A stretch of 64,000 bases of DNA from Jaapia argillacea MUCL 33604 (GCA_000697665.1 KL197716.1:1434673-1498672); one strand, 5' to 3'; positions 1 through 12,451 are shown, counted from the stretch's first letter. Made by a program: numbers and translations. The notes: generated by a model not told the origin, from the sequence alone.

Positions 1-56
1 GTGAAGTATTTTGTTCTGTATGCTTTACGTGACATGGATTATTTTATCTTCATCAG

Positions 57-290
57 AATGTTAAGCAGGGTGAAAATGATGTTCTGAACTTCAAAGGTTC
101 AGTTCAACAGGGTTCATTGGGTCCAAATCGAATTGGAGTGTCTTGGGAAGCTTACGTGCCCTTTCTCGAAACAAAGGATGAATTTTTGCAGAATTGTGAT
201 GCACTGATTATTCATCATTTTCTTTATGTGCCATATGAAATGGAAGTTAATACAGAAATTACTTTAGTAACATTGTCTTCATCTTTATGA
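57..290 (+). CDS. Orphan coding exon of an unrecognised gene
   Basis: A 78-codon open stretch begins just after a good acceptor (TTCATCAG at about 49-56) and ends at a TGA at 288-290. The composition looks like protein, with phrases such as GSLGPNRIGVSWEAYV and KDEFLQNCDALI, so it is probably the last visible exon of a gene entering from the left edge. No domain is recognised. The upstream intron and earlier exons lie outside the window, so neither product nor start can be named. Confidence 0.3.
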   Translation, partial: NVKQGENDVLNFKGSVQQGSLGPNRIGVSWEAYVPFLETKDEFLQNCDALIIHHFLYVPYEMEVNTEITLVTLSSSL

Positions 291-861
291 TGCAGTTATC
301 TCATGTATTGAACTTCAAGAAAAGTCAAAGGTTTTGAAGGTGTGATTTGATTACACATTACTGTTGGGAGGAGCACCCCATCTCACCCCTTTCTAATGGG
401 GATTTCGCTGTTCTCGCTAGTTCTGATTTTTCTTCTGATTTTTCTCATCTAAATGATTCAACATTTGTGGGACAAATTTTTCTTTATATGGGGCTGTTGC
501 ATGTGGAAAAGTTGATGGGTGCCTTGCATTCCCGAGACAGCTACAACTCTATGGGCTCGATATGTCAACATATTGTCATCAACCAACTTGCTACTTCAAT
601 GTCACAAATGAATTGATCATTGCAATGCATTGATTGTGGTGTCCCAACAACACTATGAATCAAACTACTTCAACGCGATGAGGTTGCTATTCTGTTACAA
701 AATTTATCATTAAGTTACCACTCAAAGCTCAATAAAATGTTTGATTGACATGAATCCGCAACATAATTTGAATAAAGAAAATTTGATCTATACTCAATGG
801 CAATTCACTTGTCCATGGTATATACGTACAATACAATCCCACTACCATGAATGAGGATGTA
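291..861. other. Gap with no supported gene
   Basis: AT-rich DNA. An 89-codon plus-strand open frame (347-616) is present but has no recognisable domain, no clear splice link to the exon on its left and no conserved motif. No repeat, RNA gene or LTR is seen. Confidence 0.4.
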
Positions 862-1432
862 TCACGGTTCAGACACAGTTGCAACTTTAGAATAAGAAGA
901 CAAAAATTGAGGATGTGGGAGCATACCCAAGTGAATTCTCCCCTGATCCCTCATCTCAGCATCCCTGGATTCCTCTGACATCTCACTTGCATCCTCAAAG
1001 ACTTCAAGAATGAATTCAATGTACTCATCCACATTGCCATACATCTTCATCCTGGTTTCCACCACCTTTATTTTTATCTGCGTGTAAGTCATCTATTGTG
1101 ACACCTCCGATATCAACTTCCTCCCATGGGACGTCAGCCCATCCTGGTCGTTGAATATATTGTCCAGGGTCTTGAGCATGTCCAACAAACTCGCCTCATA
1201 CTGCTTCATCTTGGCTTCTAGCTCTGTAAGCTGAACATCGCTCTTTCTGCTCCTATCCTCTCGTGTCCTCTTTGTTGGCTTATCCTGTCCTGCAAACAGT
1301 GTTTGAGTTCTTCTACCACCGATTCTGGTCACAAATACTGCTTACCTTCTGCTTCCTGTCCTCTCCTCCATGTTTATTTGATGGTGCAGCTCTCTCGCTT
1401 CCACTCACATTCAGTGTGGACGTGTTGGACAT
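862..1432 (-). CDS. Small hypothetical coiled-coil protein, spliced
   Basis: The product is unknown. A likely start ATG at 1432 opens a 29-codon exon (1346-1432) rich in Ser, Lys and Asp. A 61-bp intron (1345-1285, GTAAGC to CAG) joins it in phase 0 to an exon at 1093-1284. That exon is charged and heptad-like (QLTELEAKMKQYEASLLDML), so a short coiled coil is likely. A third open stretch (862-1092, acidic, with VDEYIEFILEVFED) may be a further exon, but its acceptor is weak. The neighbours at 2084-3563 and 3801-6388 are also minus-strand, uncharacterised and CpG-poor. Gene existence is moderately supported; the last exon is uncertain. Confidence 0.35.
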
Positions 1433-2083
1433 ATTTGGCTTGTTGTTTAGGGTTAGAGCTGACTGAGATGGTCGATTCAACTGGTGTGGTCTTCTTCCCA
1501 CTTTCATCCCTTCCTTTATATAGACTGTGCCTCTTAAGGTTCACTCTAGTGCCTGTCATGCAGATTCAAGGTTTATTACATAACCTCTCGTGTGCCCGTC
1601 CTCATGCCATAGGATTTGCTGAATGTTCACATGCATAGTGTACACGGTGTTCTGTTTCATTCACATCAGTAGAAAATGTCCAATCTGTGTTTGAATCCAG
1701 AAGAAGTATTTCCAAGAACTTGAGGGCCATTCCAACTGCTTCAACCTCCCCTGAACCCTTCAGATAGAAGTTTCAATTGTCACAGGTGGTGGTAATACAC
1801 TCTGTCCATGATAGTCTTGTCACATTATTGTATACATGCATTACCTGGCACAACAACATCGACGGGTGGAACACCCACTGCTAGACTACAAGTCAAATAC
1901 ATGTTTTTGACATTAGAGAGATGCACAAATCATAAGAAAAAGGGCAGTATACATTGTGAAAAGTTCTTGGAATCATAAAGTATAGTATGTTTGAGATTGA
2001 ACATTTAGAGTATTATTATCTGGTTGAATGAAAGATGGGTCATGGTATGCACTGTCTGCCATTCTTGTATGATAGAAAAAAGA
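1433..2083. other. Intergenic gap, nothing recognised
   Basis: About 650 bp between two minus-strand hypothetical genes. Small open frames on both strands lack motifs. No repeat, terminal inverted repeat or RNA gene was found by eye. Confidence 0.4.
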
Positions 2084-3563
2084 TCATCTTCTGTCAAAGT
2101 AATAACACTTGTTATATGGCATGAATGGATAAGAGGCGACGTGTTGCACACTTTCCTTAGTTGAGATAAAATTGACTGTTACAAATCTGTTATATAATCT
2201 CCAGCAGGTGTCATAGTGATAACTCACCTGGACACTGTCTGTTCTTTTAATGAATATATTCCATTTGTGGATGAAAGGTACTGCAAGCATAAACCATGGA
2301 ATACAGAGCCTATTGCTAAATGTCACTTTGATTGACTCAACTCCTTGACCTATATTGTGCAACATCCTTTGCAAATCAAGACCAACGAGGTCAGGAGCAC
2401 TTGGGATTATGTCCAAGATCTCCAGATGATGGATTGTCATTCTCCATGCAACATGGTCAATCAATGTGATTGGGATGTGGATATGAGCGAGCTTCGAAGG
2501 AAGCACCATTTGAGTAAAATTTGATATAGGGCAATCGATGGAAGAATATGACTCGATTGTGAATGATTGTAGATTCTGAAGTGTCGAGAGGAATGACACA
2601 AAATCATCCCACAGAGGTTCAATGCAGGCGACGGTGAGTGATGTCAGGTTGAAAGGAATATGTGATGAAGTTTGTGGTTTGCCTTGAAGGTATGTAACAA
2701 GGAAACTTGTAAAGTTACATATGAGAGGCGATGGCATGTGTTTTTTGCCAACTGTGGATATGGAGAGACTTTGAAGGGAATGCCAAGGTATCACATTCAA
2801 CATTACTTTCAAGGTATGATCATCATCTCGTGTGAGTCGATATCTTGCTGCGATATATAGATACTTTAGAGTTGTCATTTCTTGTGAAGGCAATGGAGGT
2901 AGTGTGTGTGTCGTTGTTGAAAGATGTTGTGGCAGCCCAAATAAACCTGAATGATGTAACAGTTGATCCCTCCTTGTTGGAACCACAAGAACTGTTATAG
3001 GATGTTTATTTGTGCTGTCAGAAGAGCTGAATCTTGTCAATTTAATCTGCTTTGATTGGAAAGGATTACACACCTTTCTCTTTGTTTCATTACATTCAAA
3101 AATGGTAAATTTCCAGTGATCTGAAGAATATCCCATATAAAATCTGGATGTGCATCTGAGATATCAAGCTCAGTTAAGTTTATGGCAAGCTTCAAGATTT
3201 GAATTGCATATCCTCCAGGATGGCATGGCATGGCATAGTTGTGAAGGTGAATAGTGTTGATGATATAGGGATTGTGAATAGATGCAATGCAGTGGGCTCC
3301 CATTCGATCAGAATCGATAACAAGGTCACTATTTTGTGCAGGCATGATGGCAAAATATAGTCCAGTTGATTTTCCAAGTTGGACAGCCATTTGATGTCGC
3401 AAGAGTCTGGGACATGGACAAAAAGCAAAAGGTTCATAGAGATCTTGAAAGATGTGTTTGCCAATAATGCACATTATGTCAAAGTTTACTGCAAACAATG
3501 AAAAAAACTCATTATAGTCACGGTATTGAGCAAAAGCATTCATTTACCTTCTTTAGCTGTCAT
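2084..3563 (-). CDS. F-box/LRR-like hypothetical protein, three exons
   Basis: A three-exon model gives 453 residues: exons 3548-3563, 3074-3488 and 2084-3014, joined by two introns of exactly 59 bp (3547-3489 and 3073-3015) with GT-AG ends. The phases match and no stop is created. The start is MTAKE, leading into VNFDIMCIIGKHIF, a short helical segment like the degenerate F-box that opens many mushroom F-box proteins. The rest is leucine-rich with irregular LRR-like blocks (LTELDISD, LKYLYIA, LQSLSIST, LTSLTVA, LQSFTIES, LEILDII). If it is an F-box protein it would act as a substrate receptor in SCF ubiquitin ligases; that is inference from layout, not a clear motif. An alternative start at 3543 would lie inside the first intron. 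It is uninterrupted, unlike its larger neighbour. Confidence 0.5.
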
Positions 3564-3800
3564 GATGGCTCGTATGTATGATAAGAAGATTTCAGATTAT
3601 GAGCAAAAAGTGTTTCCTGTTGAATGCCTATGGAAGAAAGGGTGTAAACAAGTCAAAATTCTTTGTTCACACGATCAAGTCATGTGATTTCCCAATGAAG
3701 GTAAAGGGAATACATAAGACACATTGTACACAGAAACCATTACAAAGTTATTCATACAAAGCACGTTCATACAATGTTTTACAAATATGAAGCTACAAAA

Positions 3801-6388
3801 TTATACTAATACAGCAACCCAGTGTAGATTAAAAGAAAGAGCGAGACCGTTATTAGAGTTGTATGTATTGACGGTAAAGCAAACAACAGTGGGCTTAGTA
3901 ATCGGAACTTCAGGCTGGTTATATCGAGGGACATTTGTCATGTTAACAATTGAAGAAAAAGGAAAGTTGCCTGAGGATGCATTGTAAATGGGGACTATGG
4001 AACAGTGGTCGATGAGAGATTTCTTATAGTGTATATATAGACTTACCTTCATTGGTCACGCTTAATGCCCCCTGATTGGAGGTAGAAGGTAATGCAACAT
4101 TCAATCAGGACTTGTAAGTCACGCCTCAAGTTGGTGAAGATTGTGCTAATAGAAGACATTAACTCCAAATAAGTTGAGATAGTGGATAACGTATGAGTGC
4201 CACCCTTAGGGGAAGGTACTGTCTTGAATTCAAGACCTCCATTCCACATGGGAATTATAATGGACTTGAAATTAAATACTTCACCAATGAATGCTATGCA
4301 CTGTTCATATTCGACGGGGATTGGCATAATTCAAATCAATTTATATTCCTTTCCATCTTGATTCCCCAGCATGGATCGCAGAGTTGAGATATTGCTGGAT
4401 AAAACTTCTCCCACTATCATGCATTCTACCACACCTCCACTTTGCTTGCCAAGGTTTGGTGTCTTGCTGATGTGATTGACTACAAAATCAGCAGGGTTGA
4501 CTCAAGATGGATTGATGAACCCATCCCCTAAATTCTTTGTGAGGATGGTCTTCACAATGTAACTGAATGAGCTTTATAAGAGTGAATATAAATCATAACA
4601 TTTTATAATTGAATACTCACTCCATGTCGGCCCCATCAGTTTCCCAATCTTTGAGTGACACCATTTTCTTATTGGATCCAAATGTGGACGTTCTAACTGC
4701 CAATGCAGTTAAAGGTGGAAAGCTGGAGTAGGAATCCTTCAGGTAATTGTCTGCATCTTTGACTTGAGTAACTTCACAGGCTTTGGTCCGGTTACTGAAA
4801 AAAGATATAATTATAATTTTTTTTTATATAAAGTTAATAATATAGTGTTATGCACCCTTGCTTTCTAGAAAGTATGACAGGACTTCTAAGTCAAGTGGTT
4901 CCCTTTGATGCACTGATAGTATAGTCATAACATGCTGAAGGTCAAAGCTGAAAGTTTACAAACCCTTGACTTGTACCTCCAGATTCATCAACATCGTGAA
5001 ATTGAGGTTTCTTTGTCCTGTGAAAGAGTATAGATCATTGTTATAATTATGAGTCAAATACTTCAAAGAGAAATATATGTTTTAGACTTGTCAGCATCGG
5101 CATCCAATAATTGGTCCCTTGTGAAACCACATCGGTAATGCATTCAAGAGTCTGAGAATCAATGCAAGTTGTACCTTTTCCTGATGGGAGTATGAGGGGT
5201 TGCCATGGCTTTCCTTGGAGATTTATTCTGAGAATGTTTGTGATTAGAAGATGTTGCTTTCTTGACAACATCTTTCTCATCTCTATTGAAGTAATGAAAT
5301 CAGAGCAGGCAAAATTTAAACCATTTATTGAAAATGTACGTGATGGTTTCCACATATACACGTTGATTGCCCATAGATTTAATAATCAGAGGTTCTCTAA
5401 GATATTTTAAGTTATTTGCCTCTTTTTCATAGACAGGAATTTACATACTCTCCAGATGAAATTTCAACAACTGAAGCAGCCCTAGAAGCTGGTTTCCTGT
5501 AGGGAGTTGAGATCTATTAGTTTCATTCTATAGTCAACTCTGAACTGACTTCTGGACTGATTTCCAAGAGGAAGATCTGTCACAATTTAGTGTCAAATTG
5601 ATTAAAGTTACATGGTTTACTCACTTTTTCGTTGGTTCCTTGTTGCAAATTATCTTTCTCTTGTTGGAAGATTCTTTATTGAGAGCTTCTCTTCTGTTCA
5701 CGGAAGCTTCAGATAACATTTCTTCACTAACATAGAGAATCGATCAGCATCTATGGCAATTAAATATATATACATAGAGACTTACTCCTCGTCTGATGTG
5801 TGCACCATTGAAAGGCTGAAGATTCAATACTTTAATTAAAGATAGACATAGATAATGTAAGACATACTCATCATCATGCCCATCACTGTCTTCTTCTTCA
5901 TCTCCTTCAACCGAACTCTCATTGTCCTCAAGTTCTTCATCTTCTTCTATAAATTGAGAACCATCATTGTCATCATCTATGTCAGCATCATTGTTTTCTT
6001 CGTCGTTGGATGGATGAGTTTCTTCAATTGACTTGATTGCCTTCTTACTCAGTTTCCTTGTGCATTTAAATGTCAGAATGGAAAGAACTTTGAACAAAAA
6101 ACTCACTTTGATTTGGAACTAACTGTACTGACTGAAGGTCCAGGATTCTGCTTCCTGGTGTCTGACATCAGAAACAAAGCACAAGAAAAAAAGTGTATAT
6201 ACTGACTCAGATACCGACACAAATCCCTTGGATGTTGAAACAGATTTTCCTTTATCTTTCTTGGCATTTGCTCGAGTCACTCAAGGTGAAGCTGGCACAC
6301 TATCAAAATTGTCAGATGTTACAGTACAAGAGATGAATTCAGCAACTGACGATCGTGATGTGTTTGAACTTTTGCGTTTGGGAGGCAT
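3801..6388 (-). pseudogene. Decayed multi-exon gene of unknown function
   Basis: Product unrecognised. Exons fit in phase at 6215-6388, 6107-6147, 5868-6056, 5786-5815, 5625-5726 and 5449-5496. Further coding blocks lie at about 5047-5380, 4856-4940, 4621-4794, 4052-4562 and 3801-3994; several of those joins are unresolved. The N-terminus is basic (MPPKRKSSNTSRSS), then strongly acidic (DEENNDADIDDDND), suggesting a nuclear protein. Later blocks read like a folded protein (MRKMLSRKQHLLITNILRIN; AFIGEVFNFKSIIIPMWNGG). The end (PEVPITKPTVVCFTVNTYN, NLHWVAVLV) recalls an uncharacterised family expanded in mushrooms; that is recollection only. Three in-frame stops interrupt it (6281-6283, 4502-4504, 4331-4333), all TGA where CGA would restore Arg. 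The C-terminal block may be shifted in frame. Confidence 0.5.
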
Positions 6389-6664
6389 TTCAATGACAAT
6401 GGATTGAGCTTATCAGTAAAGGTTATGCTAGTTCGACAGAGTAAATTAGGAATGTGATTCGGAGGGCGGACAGTCTGTGTTGGCCAGAGTTTATAAGGCT
6501 GTGTGTGTATTTTGAAATCAACTTGATCTGCTTGAAACTAATTGTGACACCAAATTGGTGGAGCTGCTTTGGATCTAAATGAAGACGTAAAAAATCTCGT
6601 GATTTTGTTTGACAATAAAACAATAATAAAGAAAAGTCTGGATCTCGCTGCATCCTGTGGCCAA

Positions 6665-7151
6665 TGTTACGAACCACGCCTCAGTAGGACTATTTTTACT
6701 TTTCTTTACTTCATCTCCCATCATCACTTGATTACGGACTACAGACCCCTATCTTCCTTTGACTCGCCTTGACTCCCTACAGACTACGGACTTCTATCTT
6801 CTTTTGACTCACCTTGACTCCCTTCTTACTCATCATTACTACGGACTATGGACTACGGACTCCTATCTTCCTTTGACTCGCCTTGACTCCCTTCTTACTC
6901 ATCATTACTACGGACTACGGACTGTGCCTCTATCCAGTATATATACCTGCTTGTATTCGCTAATAACCCCCATCTTGTTCACTTTGTCAATACAAGTCTT
7001 TACTTGCATTCCTACAAAGTCCAACTTGGTCTCTGTCTGGTTTCCTCTCTTTCTCATTCTCATACCGCCTCACTCTACATTGCAACCTAAGTACCATCAG
7101 AGAAGTACACTGCCTTGACTTCGGTACTTCGTTGAAGTAACAACTTTAACA
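6665..7151 (+). repeat. 5' LTR of element A
   Basis: It starts TGTTACGAAC and ends TTTAACA. An alternative end at 7142 would also give TG..CA, but 7151 places the primer site two bases downstream, as in B and C. A TATA box (TATATATA, 6938-6945) lies about 34 bp before ATCTTGTTCA (6972-6981), the likely 5' end of the RNA. No second copy exists in the window, so divergence cannot be measured. Confidence 0.7.
6731..6924 (+). repeat. Imperfect tandem repeat inside LTR A
   Basis: About two and a half to three copies of a 65-71 bp unit built on CTATCTTCCTTTGACTCGCC, CTTGACTCCCTTCTTACTC and ATCATTACTACGGACT. They lie directly upstream of the TATA box, where LTR enhancers usually sit. Confidence 0.7.
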
Positions 7152-7153
7152 CT

Positions 7154-7163
7154 TGAACAAGAT
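7154..7163 (+). other. Primer-binding site of element A, self-priming type
   Basis: TGAACAAGAT, two bases after the LTR, is the exact reverse complement of ATCTTGTTCA at 6972-6981 inside the LTR, which lies one TATA distance downstream of the TATA box. This matches the Tf1-type arrangement in which the 5' end of the element's own RNA primes reverse transcription instead of a tRNA. Confidence 0.55.
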
Positions 7164-8168
7164 CTCCCTTCTACTTACCTTGCAACTTACTCTAGCCTCG
7201 TTATCCAAACGAAGGCTACAGAGAAGTTAGACGACTACCACCACGCCTTCCAATACTACAATTCATCCGATCTTCGCCAGTCTTCTCATTATCATCATCG
7301 ATTTCATCATCGACCTATTATTCTGGACTACCATCCAAAAAATCGGACTATCCCTCGTCACTCACGACATATTCATCCTCCTCTTCACACACTTTGTCAA
7401 TCTTAACATCGCTGTCTATTTTTGTGTCGCTCTTGCCAAAATAGTACAACGATTGGAGGAAGAATACGTCACTCAGAACCTATAAATCGGTTGTCTCTTA
7501 AAACGAGATAACCTCTTCACGTCACCACGGAAGACCTACCACCATCCAGCAGATTCCTTACCCTTCCCGACCTCTGGACACTTCCTTCTCTTGCCCAGGT
7601 CATAAAAGACCTAGCAGGACACGAAGAAAGACTCACATACAATTCCATCTATGACACTCCGTGCCTAGACAGAGCACCCATTGCAGTTTGGACAGGACTG
7701 AACGAACCAGGATACTGATTTTTACCAACAGATAAATATCCACCTCACGAAAATCTGCCAAAATTAAAAGAGTACCTTGGTCAACTAACCAAACCAGGTC
7801 CTTCAATCCCAAGAGTTGCTAAAGAAAAGTCAAGGAGAGGAATCGGCGAATCTTCTCAATCACCACAAAGCACACCAACTCCTCTTTCCTTAGAAGTTCC
7901 ACGAACCTCTACTCCATTAGCAGCCTTCGGAGTTTACACTCCTATCGTAACTGCACCAGAACAAACATTTGCAGGACCATCTTCTGTATTTATTCCACAA
8001 ATACAAGAACCAGAACCACAGTATCTGGCTGGTGTACCCATTATCACACCTATCCCTCATCATTTTGGATCATATCATCCACCACCAGCTCGATCTCCAT
8101 CCCCTGATCCACCTAGAGGATCTCTGGACCCTAACCCAGACAACCAACTCGAGGACTCAGACGACGAT
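7164..8168 (+). other. Leader of element A before gag
   Basis: About 1 kb between the primer site and the gag start. Proline- and threonine-rich open stretches occur, including one running towards gag, but no domain is recognised. Confidence 0.5.
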
Positions 8169-9119
8169 ATGGCAGGAGATTCGAAAGGACCATCACTAGC
8201 TCCTCCTACTCCATTCACAGGAGATAGGAAGAAAACTGCTAAATTCATCTCCAAAACAAAACTCTTTATCGCTGCTAAACCAAAAGAATTCCCTAATGAA
8301 TTCTCCAAAATCGCCTTCATCCTATCCTACATGAAAGATGGACCAGCAGGATCATGGGCGATGAACTGGATTAACAGTTATAACCCCGACACCGAGAACA
8401 CTTTAGACATTAAAGAGTTCTACAAAACTTTGGAGAAAGATTTTGCCGAAATCGATAAAGGACGATCTGCTCGTACACAGATCCAGAACCTTAAACAAGG
8501 AAGGTTCTCTGTCGATTCTTTCACCGCCGCCTTCAACGAACTAGCAAGGCATACTGGGTTTAACGATATAGGGCTTATGGAAGCCTATAAAAGAGGACTT
8601 AAATGGGACATCCTCGAACAAATCGTTAAACTACCAACCCCGCCAGAGAATCTAGCATCTCTCCAGGATCTAGCCGCCAAATTCGAGTTATTAGAAGAAG
8701 CAGCGGCAGCAGAGAAAACCTGGCATGAAGGAAAAGGAAAAGGACCCATCTATCCTTCCGCCTTCCAGACCAATTGGCGTGCTCCATCTACGAACTATAG
8801 TCAAGGAGTTCCTATGGATGTCGACGCAGCCAAAACCAGACCAAAAGGGCAATTCAAGAAACTTACTCCTGAAGAACGACTCGAACTTCAAAAAAAAGGA
8901 GCATGTTTCTTCTGTCGCAAACCAGGTCATTTCTCAGGACAATGTCCTTTGAAAAAAGGCAAATCTGTTCGGGCCAGAACGACTGATGCAATCGAGGAAA
9001 AGGCACAGCCTAGTTCTATCATCGATCAGATCAAAGAATTGGTCACTCAGATCCCAGAAGACGACCAAGGAGAACTTTTCATGGCTATGAAAGATGAGTT
9101 CTCCAAATCGGGTTTTTAA
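8169..9119 (+). mobile_element. gag: gag of element A
   Basis: A 316-residue capsid-type protein. The opening (residues ~10-20, PPTPFTGDRKK) and central helical part (residues ~50-180, with GSWAMNWIN and QIQNLKQGRFSVDSFTAAF) are typical of fungal Ty3/gypsy Gag. A CCHC zinc knuckle (CFFCRKPGHFSGQC, residues ~246-259) sits near the C-terminus and would bind genomic RNA. Elements B and C carry related Gag proteins. Confidence 0.8.
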
Positions 9120-9169
9120 AGCGCCTAGCATCGACAGCAGATGCAAAGGCACGGACTAAGGTTCTTTCA

Positions 9170-9690
9170 TTGGACAATAGATACACTATATTATACATGG
9201 ACATTCCCGACTCGATTCGTGTATCCACTCTGAAGAAAAATGGAATCCCTTCCTTGCGATTCGAAGTGGAACTCATTGGAAAGAACCGAAGCGCTGTAAC
9301 GAAAACTCTACTCGATAGTGGAGCTACCGGAAATCTAATCAATACTCGATTTGCAAAGAAACATCGCATGAACATACGAAAACTGGAACAACCCATTCCA
9401 GTTTATAACATCGACGACACAGAAAATCGAGATGGAAAAATCGAATATTTTGTGGAACTTGATATGAAAATCAAGGGATCCAAAAATACTTTCCATATCG
9501 AAACCAATTGATTCTATATCACCGACCTAGGACAAGAAGATATTGTTCTAGGAACCGATTGGTTACACGAACACAATCCAGAAATTGAATGGCAAAACTT
9601 CAATTTAAAGTTTACATGTTGCCCCGACACTTGTCATATACAAGGACTATGCATCGTTCATGCAAAACCATCCGACCGACCCGCTACTAC
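9170..9690 (+). mobile_element. Protease region of element A
   Basis: A retroviral-type aspartic protease is recognised by the active-site block LLDSGATGNLI (about 9309-9341), followed by the usual flap and the closing ILGTDWL-like block (about 9550). It would cleave the Gag-Pol precursor. The same arrangement recurs in B and C. Confidence 0.7.
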
Positions 9691-9709
9691 TCTTCGAGAA
9701 ACCGAACCT

Positions 9710-11948
9710 GTGCATGTGTCATACACAGCAAAACAGGAGACGTCATACGTCTTTGCAGACCAGGAGTATACTCCAAAATTGGTCCAAGATACGTCTTACG
9801 TATTGCAACAACCAAAGAAAAAAGGACGAACTTCACAAAAAGCATCTAAACGTCCTATTCCATCTTCATGGACAACAGAACAGTTAGAATCACCAGATCC
9901 ATTGGATCAGATAGCCGACGAATGGGAACACGAAGGAATTCGCACTTATCGAATCCTTACTGGACATCCAGACCCAGTAGAACCAATTATTCCCAATTAT
10001 ATTCCCCTATCGGAACGACGCAAAGTTCCAATCCCTGCGGGGCACGCTGCAGGAATACGAATCCAAGCACATGGGAACAAGTCAATTGAACTAGCATTTA
10101 AAGATGCTCAGACGAGGAAAGGAAAAACATTCGATGAAATGGTACCACCAGAATACCAAAAGTATAGAAAAGTCTTTGAGAAAAAGGCTTCGGAACGATT
10201 CCCAAAAGAAAGGATTTGGGATCATGGAATAGAACTCAAAGAGGACTGGAAACCTCACAACTGCAAAAACTATTCGCTATCTCCTATGGAACAAAAGGAA
10301 CTTGATGCGTTTTTAGAAGAACAACTACGAAAAGGATACATTCGTCCCTCGAAATCGCCGCTCTCATCACCGTTCTTTTTTGTTGACAAAAAAGACGGAA
10401 AACTTCGTCCCACACAAGACTATCGTTATCTCAACTCGCAGACCATCAAAAACGATTACCCGATCCCTCTAATATCTGAATTAATCGATAAACTCAAAGG
10501 CGCTAAAGTTTACTCGAAATTGGACCTACGATGGGGATACAACAATGTTCGAATCAAGGAGGGAGACCAATGGAAAGCAGCATTTAAAACAAATCGTGGC
10601 CTTTTCGAACCCATGGTCATGTTCTTCGGTCTTACCAATTCACCAGCCACCTTCCAGACCATGATGAACGAATTGTTCAAAGATCTCATTGATCAAGGCG
10701 TCGTTATCGTATACCTAGACGATATCCTCATTTTCACGGAGACACTGGAGGAACACAGGAGAATAATGCACAAAGTACTCCACATCCTGGAGGAAAATGA
10801 TTTATTCCTCAAACCAGAAAAATGCACTTTCGAAACGTCGAAAGTCGAGTACCTAGGGGTAATTGTCTCTCACAACCTTGTGGAGATGGATCCCGTCAAG
10901 GTCTCTGGCATCCTTGATTGGCCAACACCGAAAACGGTCAAAGAAGTACAGTCTTTTATCGGATTTTGCAATTTTTATCGACGATTTATCAAAGACTTCT
11001 CAAAAATTGCACGACCATTATTTGAACTCACAAAGAAGGATCACTCTTGGGCTTGGACAGACAAATGCAAAATCGCATTCCAGGAATTAAAATTATCATT
11101 CACCTCCTCCCCTACTCTCGTTATGCCCGACCCCGATAAAATTTTTCGCGTCGAATGCGACGCATCCGATTTTGCCACTGGATCCGTCCTGACCCAACTG
11201 GAACCCGATGACAAATACCATCCTGTCGCTTATTTATCAAAGTCCCTGTCTGATGCCAAACGAAACTACGATATCTACGACAAGGAACTACTAGCAATAA
11301 TTCGGGCCATGGATGCATGGCGACATTACCTAGAGGGATGCAGGAACATCGTCGAAATCTACACCGATCATCGGAATCTGGAATATTTCACAACAGCACA
11401 GAAACTGAGCCGACGTCAGGCGCGTTGGGCCCAGTTTTTGACCAGGTTCAATTTCTCCTTGATCCACAAGCCTGGGAAAGCCAACAAGTCAGATGGTCTC
11501 TCGAGACGCGTCGACCATAAGGAGGGGGTGGAAACCGACAATAAAAATCGCGTACTTTTAGGACCCCAACTTTTCTCAAAACCACTCGACGCAAAATCCT
11601 TGTTTTGCACCTCTCCTGTGGGAAGAGGAAACGCCACAACCGAAAACTCATCTGTTATCCGACAAATCAGGATCAATATTCGACGGACATTAACACATAC
11701 GACATTTACTGGAGATCAGGAATTAAAAGAAGAAATCCAAAAGAATATGGAATTTGATGATGAAGTATCAGCAGCGATTCAAGTCATCAAAAAACAAGGA
11801 CCTCAATCCTTAAGTAAAGGATTAGAGGAATGGAATTTGGAGGATGGGTTAATCCTCTACTGAGGAAAGATCTACGTTCCAAAAAATCACGATCTACGAA
11901 GAAAAATTGTTCAATCGTGTCATGACCCACCAATCAGAGGACATCCAG
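9710..11948 (+). mobile_element. pol: Reverse transcriptase-RNase H and integrase start, element A
   Basis: The longest single frame of any LTR element here (717 codons to 11863). Reverse transcriptase motifs are clear: [31 protein letters not shown] and the catalytic YLDDILIF. RNase H follows (VECDASDFA, NYDIYDKELLAI, YTDHRNLEYF). Only the beginning of integrase remains before the junction with KDZ DNA at about 11948. The order protease-RT-RNase H-integrase defines the Ty3/gypsy superfamily. Confidence 0.85.
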
Positions 11949-12451
11949 GATGAAACACTTGTATCCCATGGATACCTTGGTGCTTCGCCTCAGAAACCTA
12001 CCATAGCTATTGCAATACATGCTCTCGAAGCGTACTGCCAGCTTCATCGTGTCTGCCCAAGGTTCAGTATCCAGGTGCAAGTCAAGGCCCTCTGTCACTT
12101 GCATCAAGTATGTATATCTGTTTCGTTCGAAACATCATAGCTAATGTTGTTTAAGATTCCCTATCACCACTACCTATGTGACCAATTCACCATCACTTTC
12201 AATGTCTACCTTGAAATCTTACACATCGTGGATATGCATTCTCGTGCAGCCCTTGGACGAACTGCTCCAAACTGGCGCATGCTCAATGTCTGCCCCCTCT
12301 GTTCATATAAGCTTCAGGAAGAACCCCCCTTGAAGTACTCCTTGTTAGCTTGCATCGATGGCAACAGCTTGTTGAAACTCGTCGACTCAGAATTTCGTTC
12401 TGGGAGCCCTTGCCAAGACTCACGCTCTTACCATTTGGACATCTGGCTGAC
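11949..12451 (+). pseudogene. KDZ transposase, N-terminal fragment
   Basis: The first part of a KDZ transposase whose own N-terminus is lost. A 48-bp intron (12108-12155) joins DETLVSHGYLGASPQKPT.. with IPYHHYLCDQF... Family landmarks are GYLGASP.KPT, CPRFS, NVCPLCSYKL (a CxxC metal-binding pair) and ACIDGNSLLKL, whose DGN carries the first catalytic aspartate. The sequence ends at the target site of element B (CTGAC, 12447-12451) and resumes in frame at 20584. Confidence 0.7.

Larger units (their letters stand above)
6665..11948 (+). mobile_element. Element A: Ty3/gypsy retrotransposon, 3' end missing
   Basis: A 5' LTR (6665-7151), a primer site, a leader, gag, protease and a reverse transcriptase-RNase H frame follow in Ty3/gypsy order. 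The element stops in the N-terminal zinc-binding part of integrase at about 11948, where KDZ transposase sequence begins abruptly; no 3' LTR follows. It is broken: the 3' third is lost, and the remaining coding part carries a few further breaks, fewer than elements B and C. It belongs to the same broad lineage as B and C but is a different family, with an unrelated-looking LTR. Confidence 0.85.
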
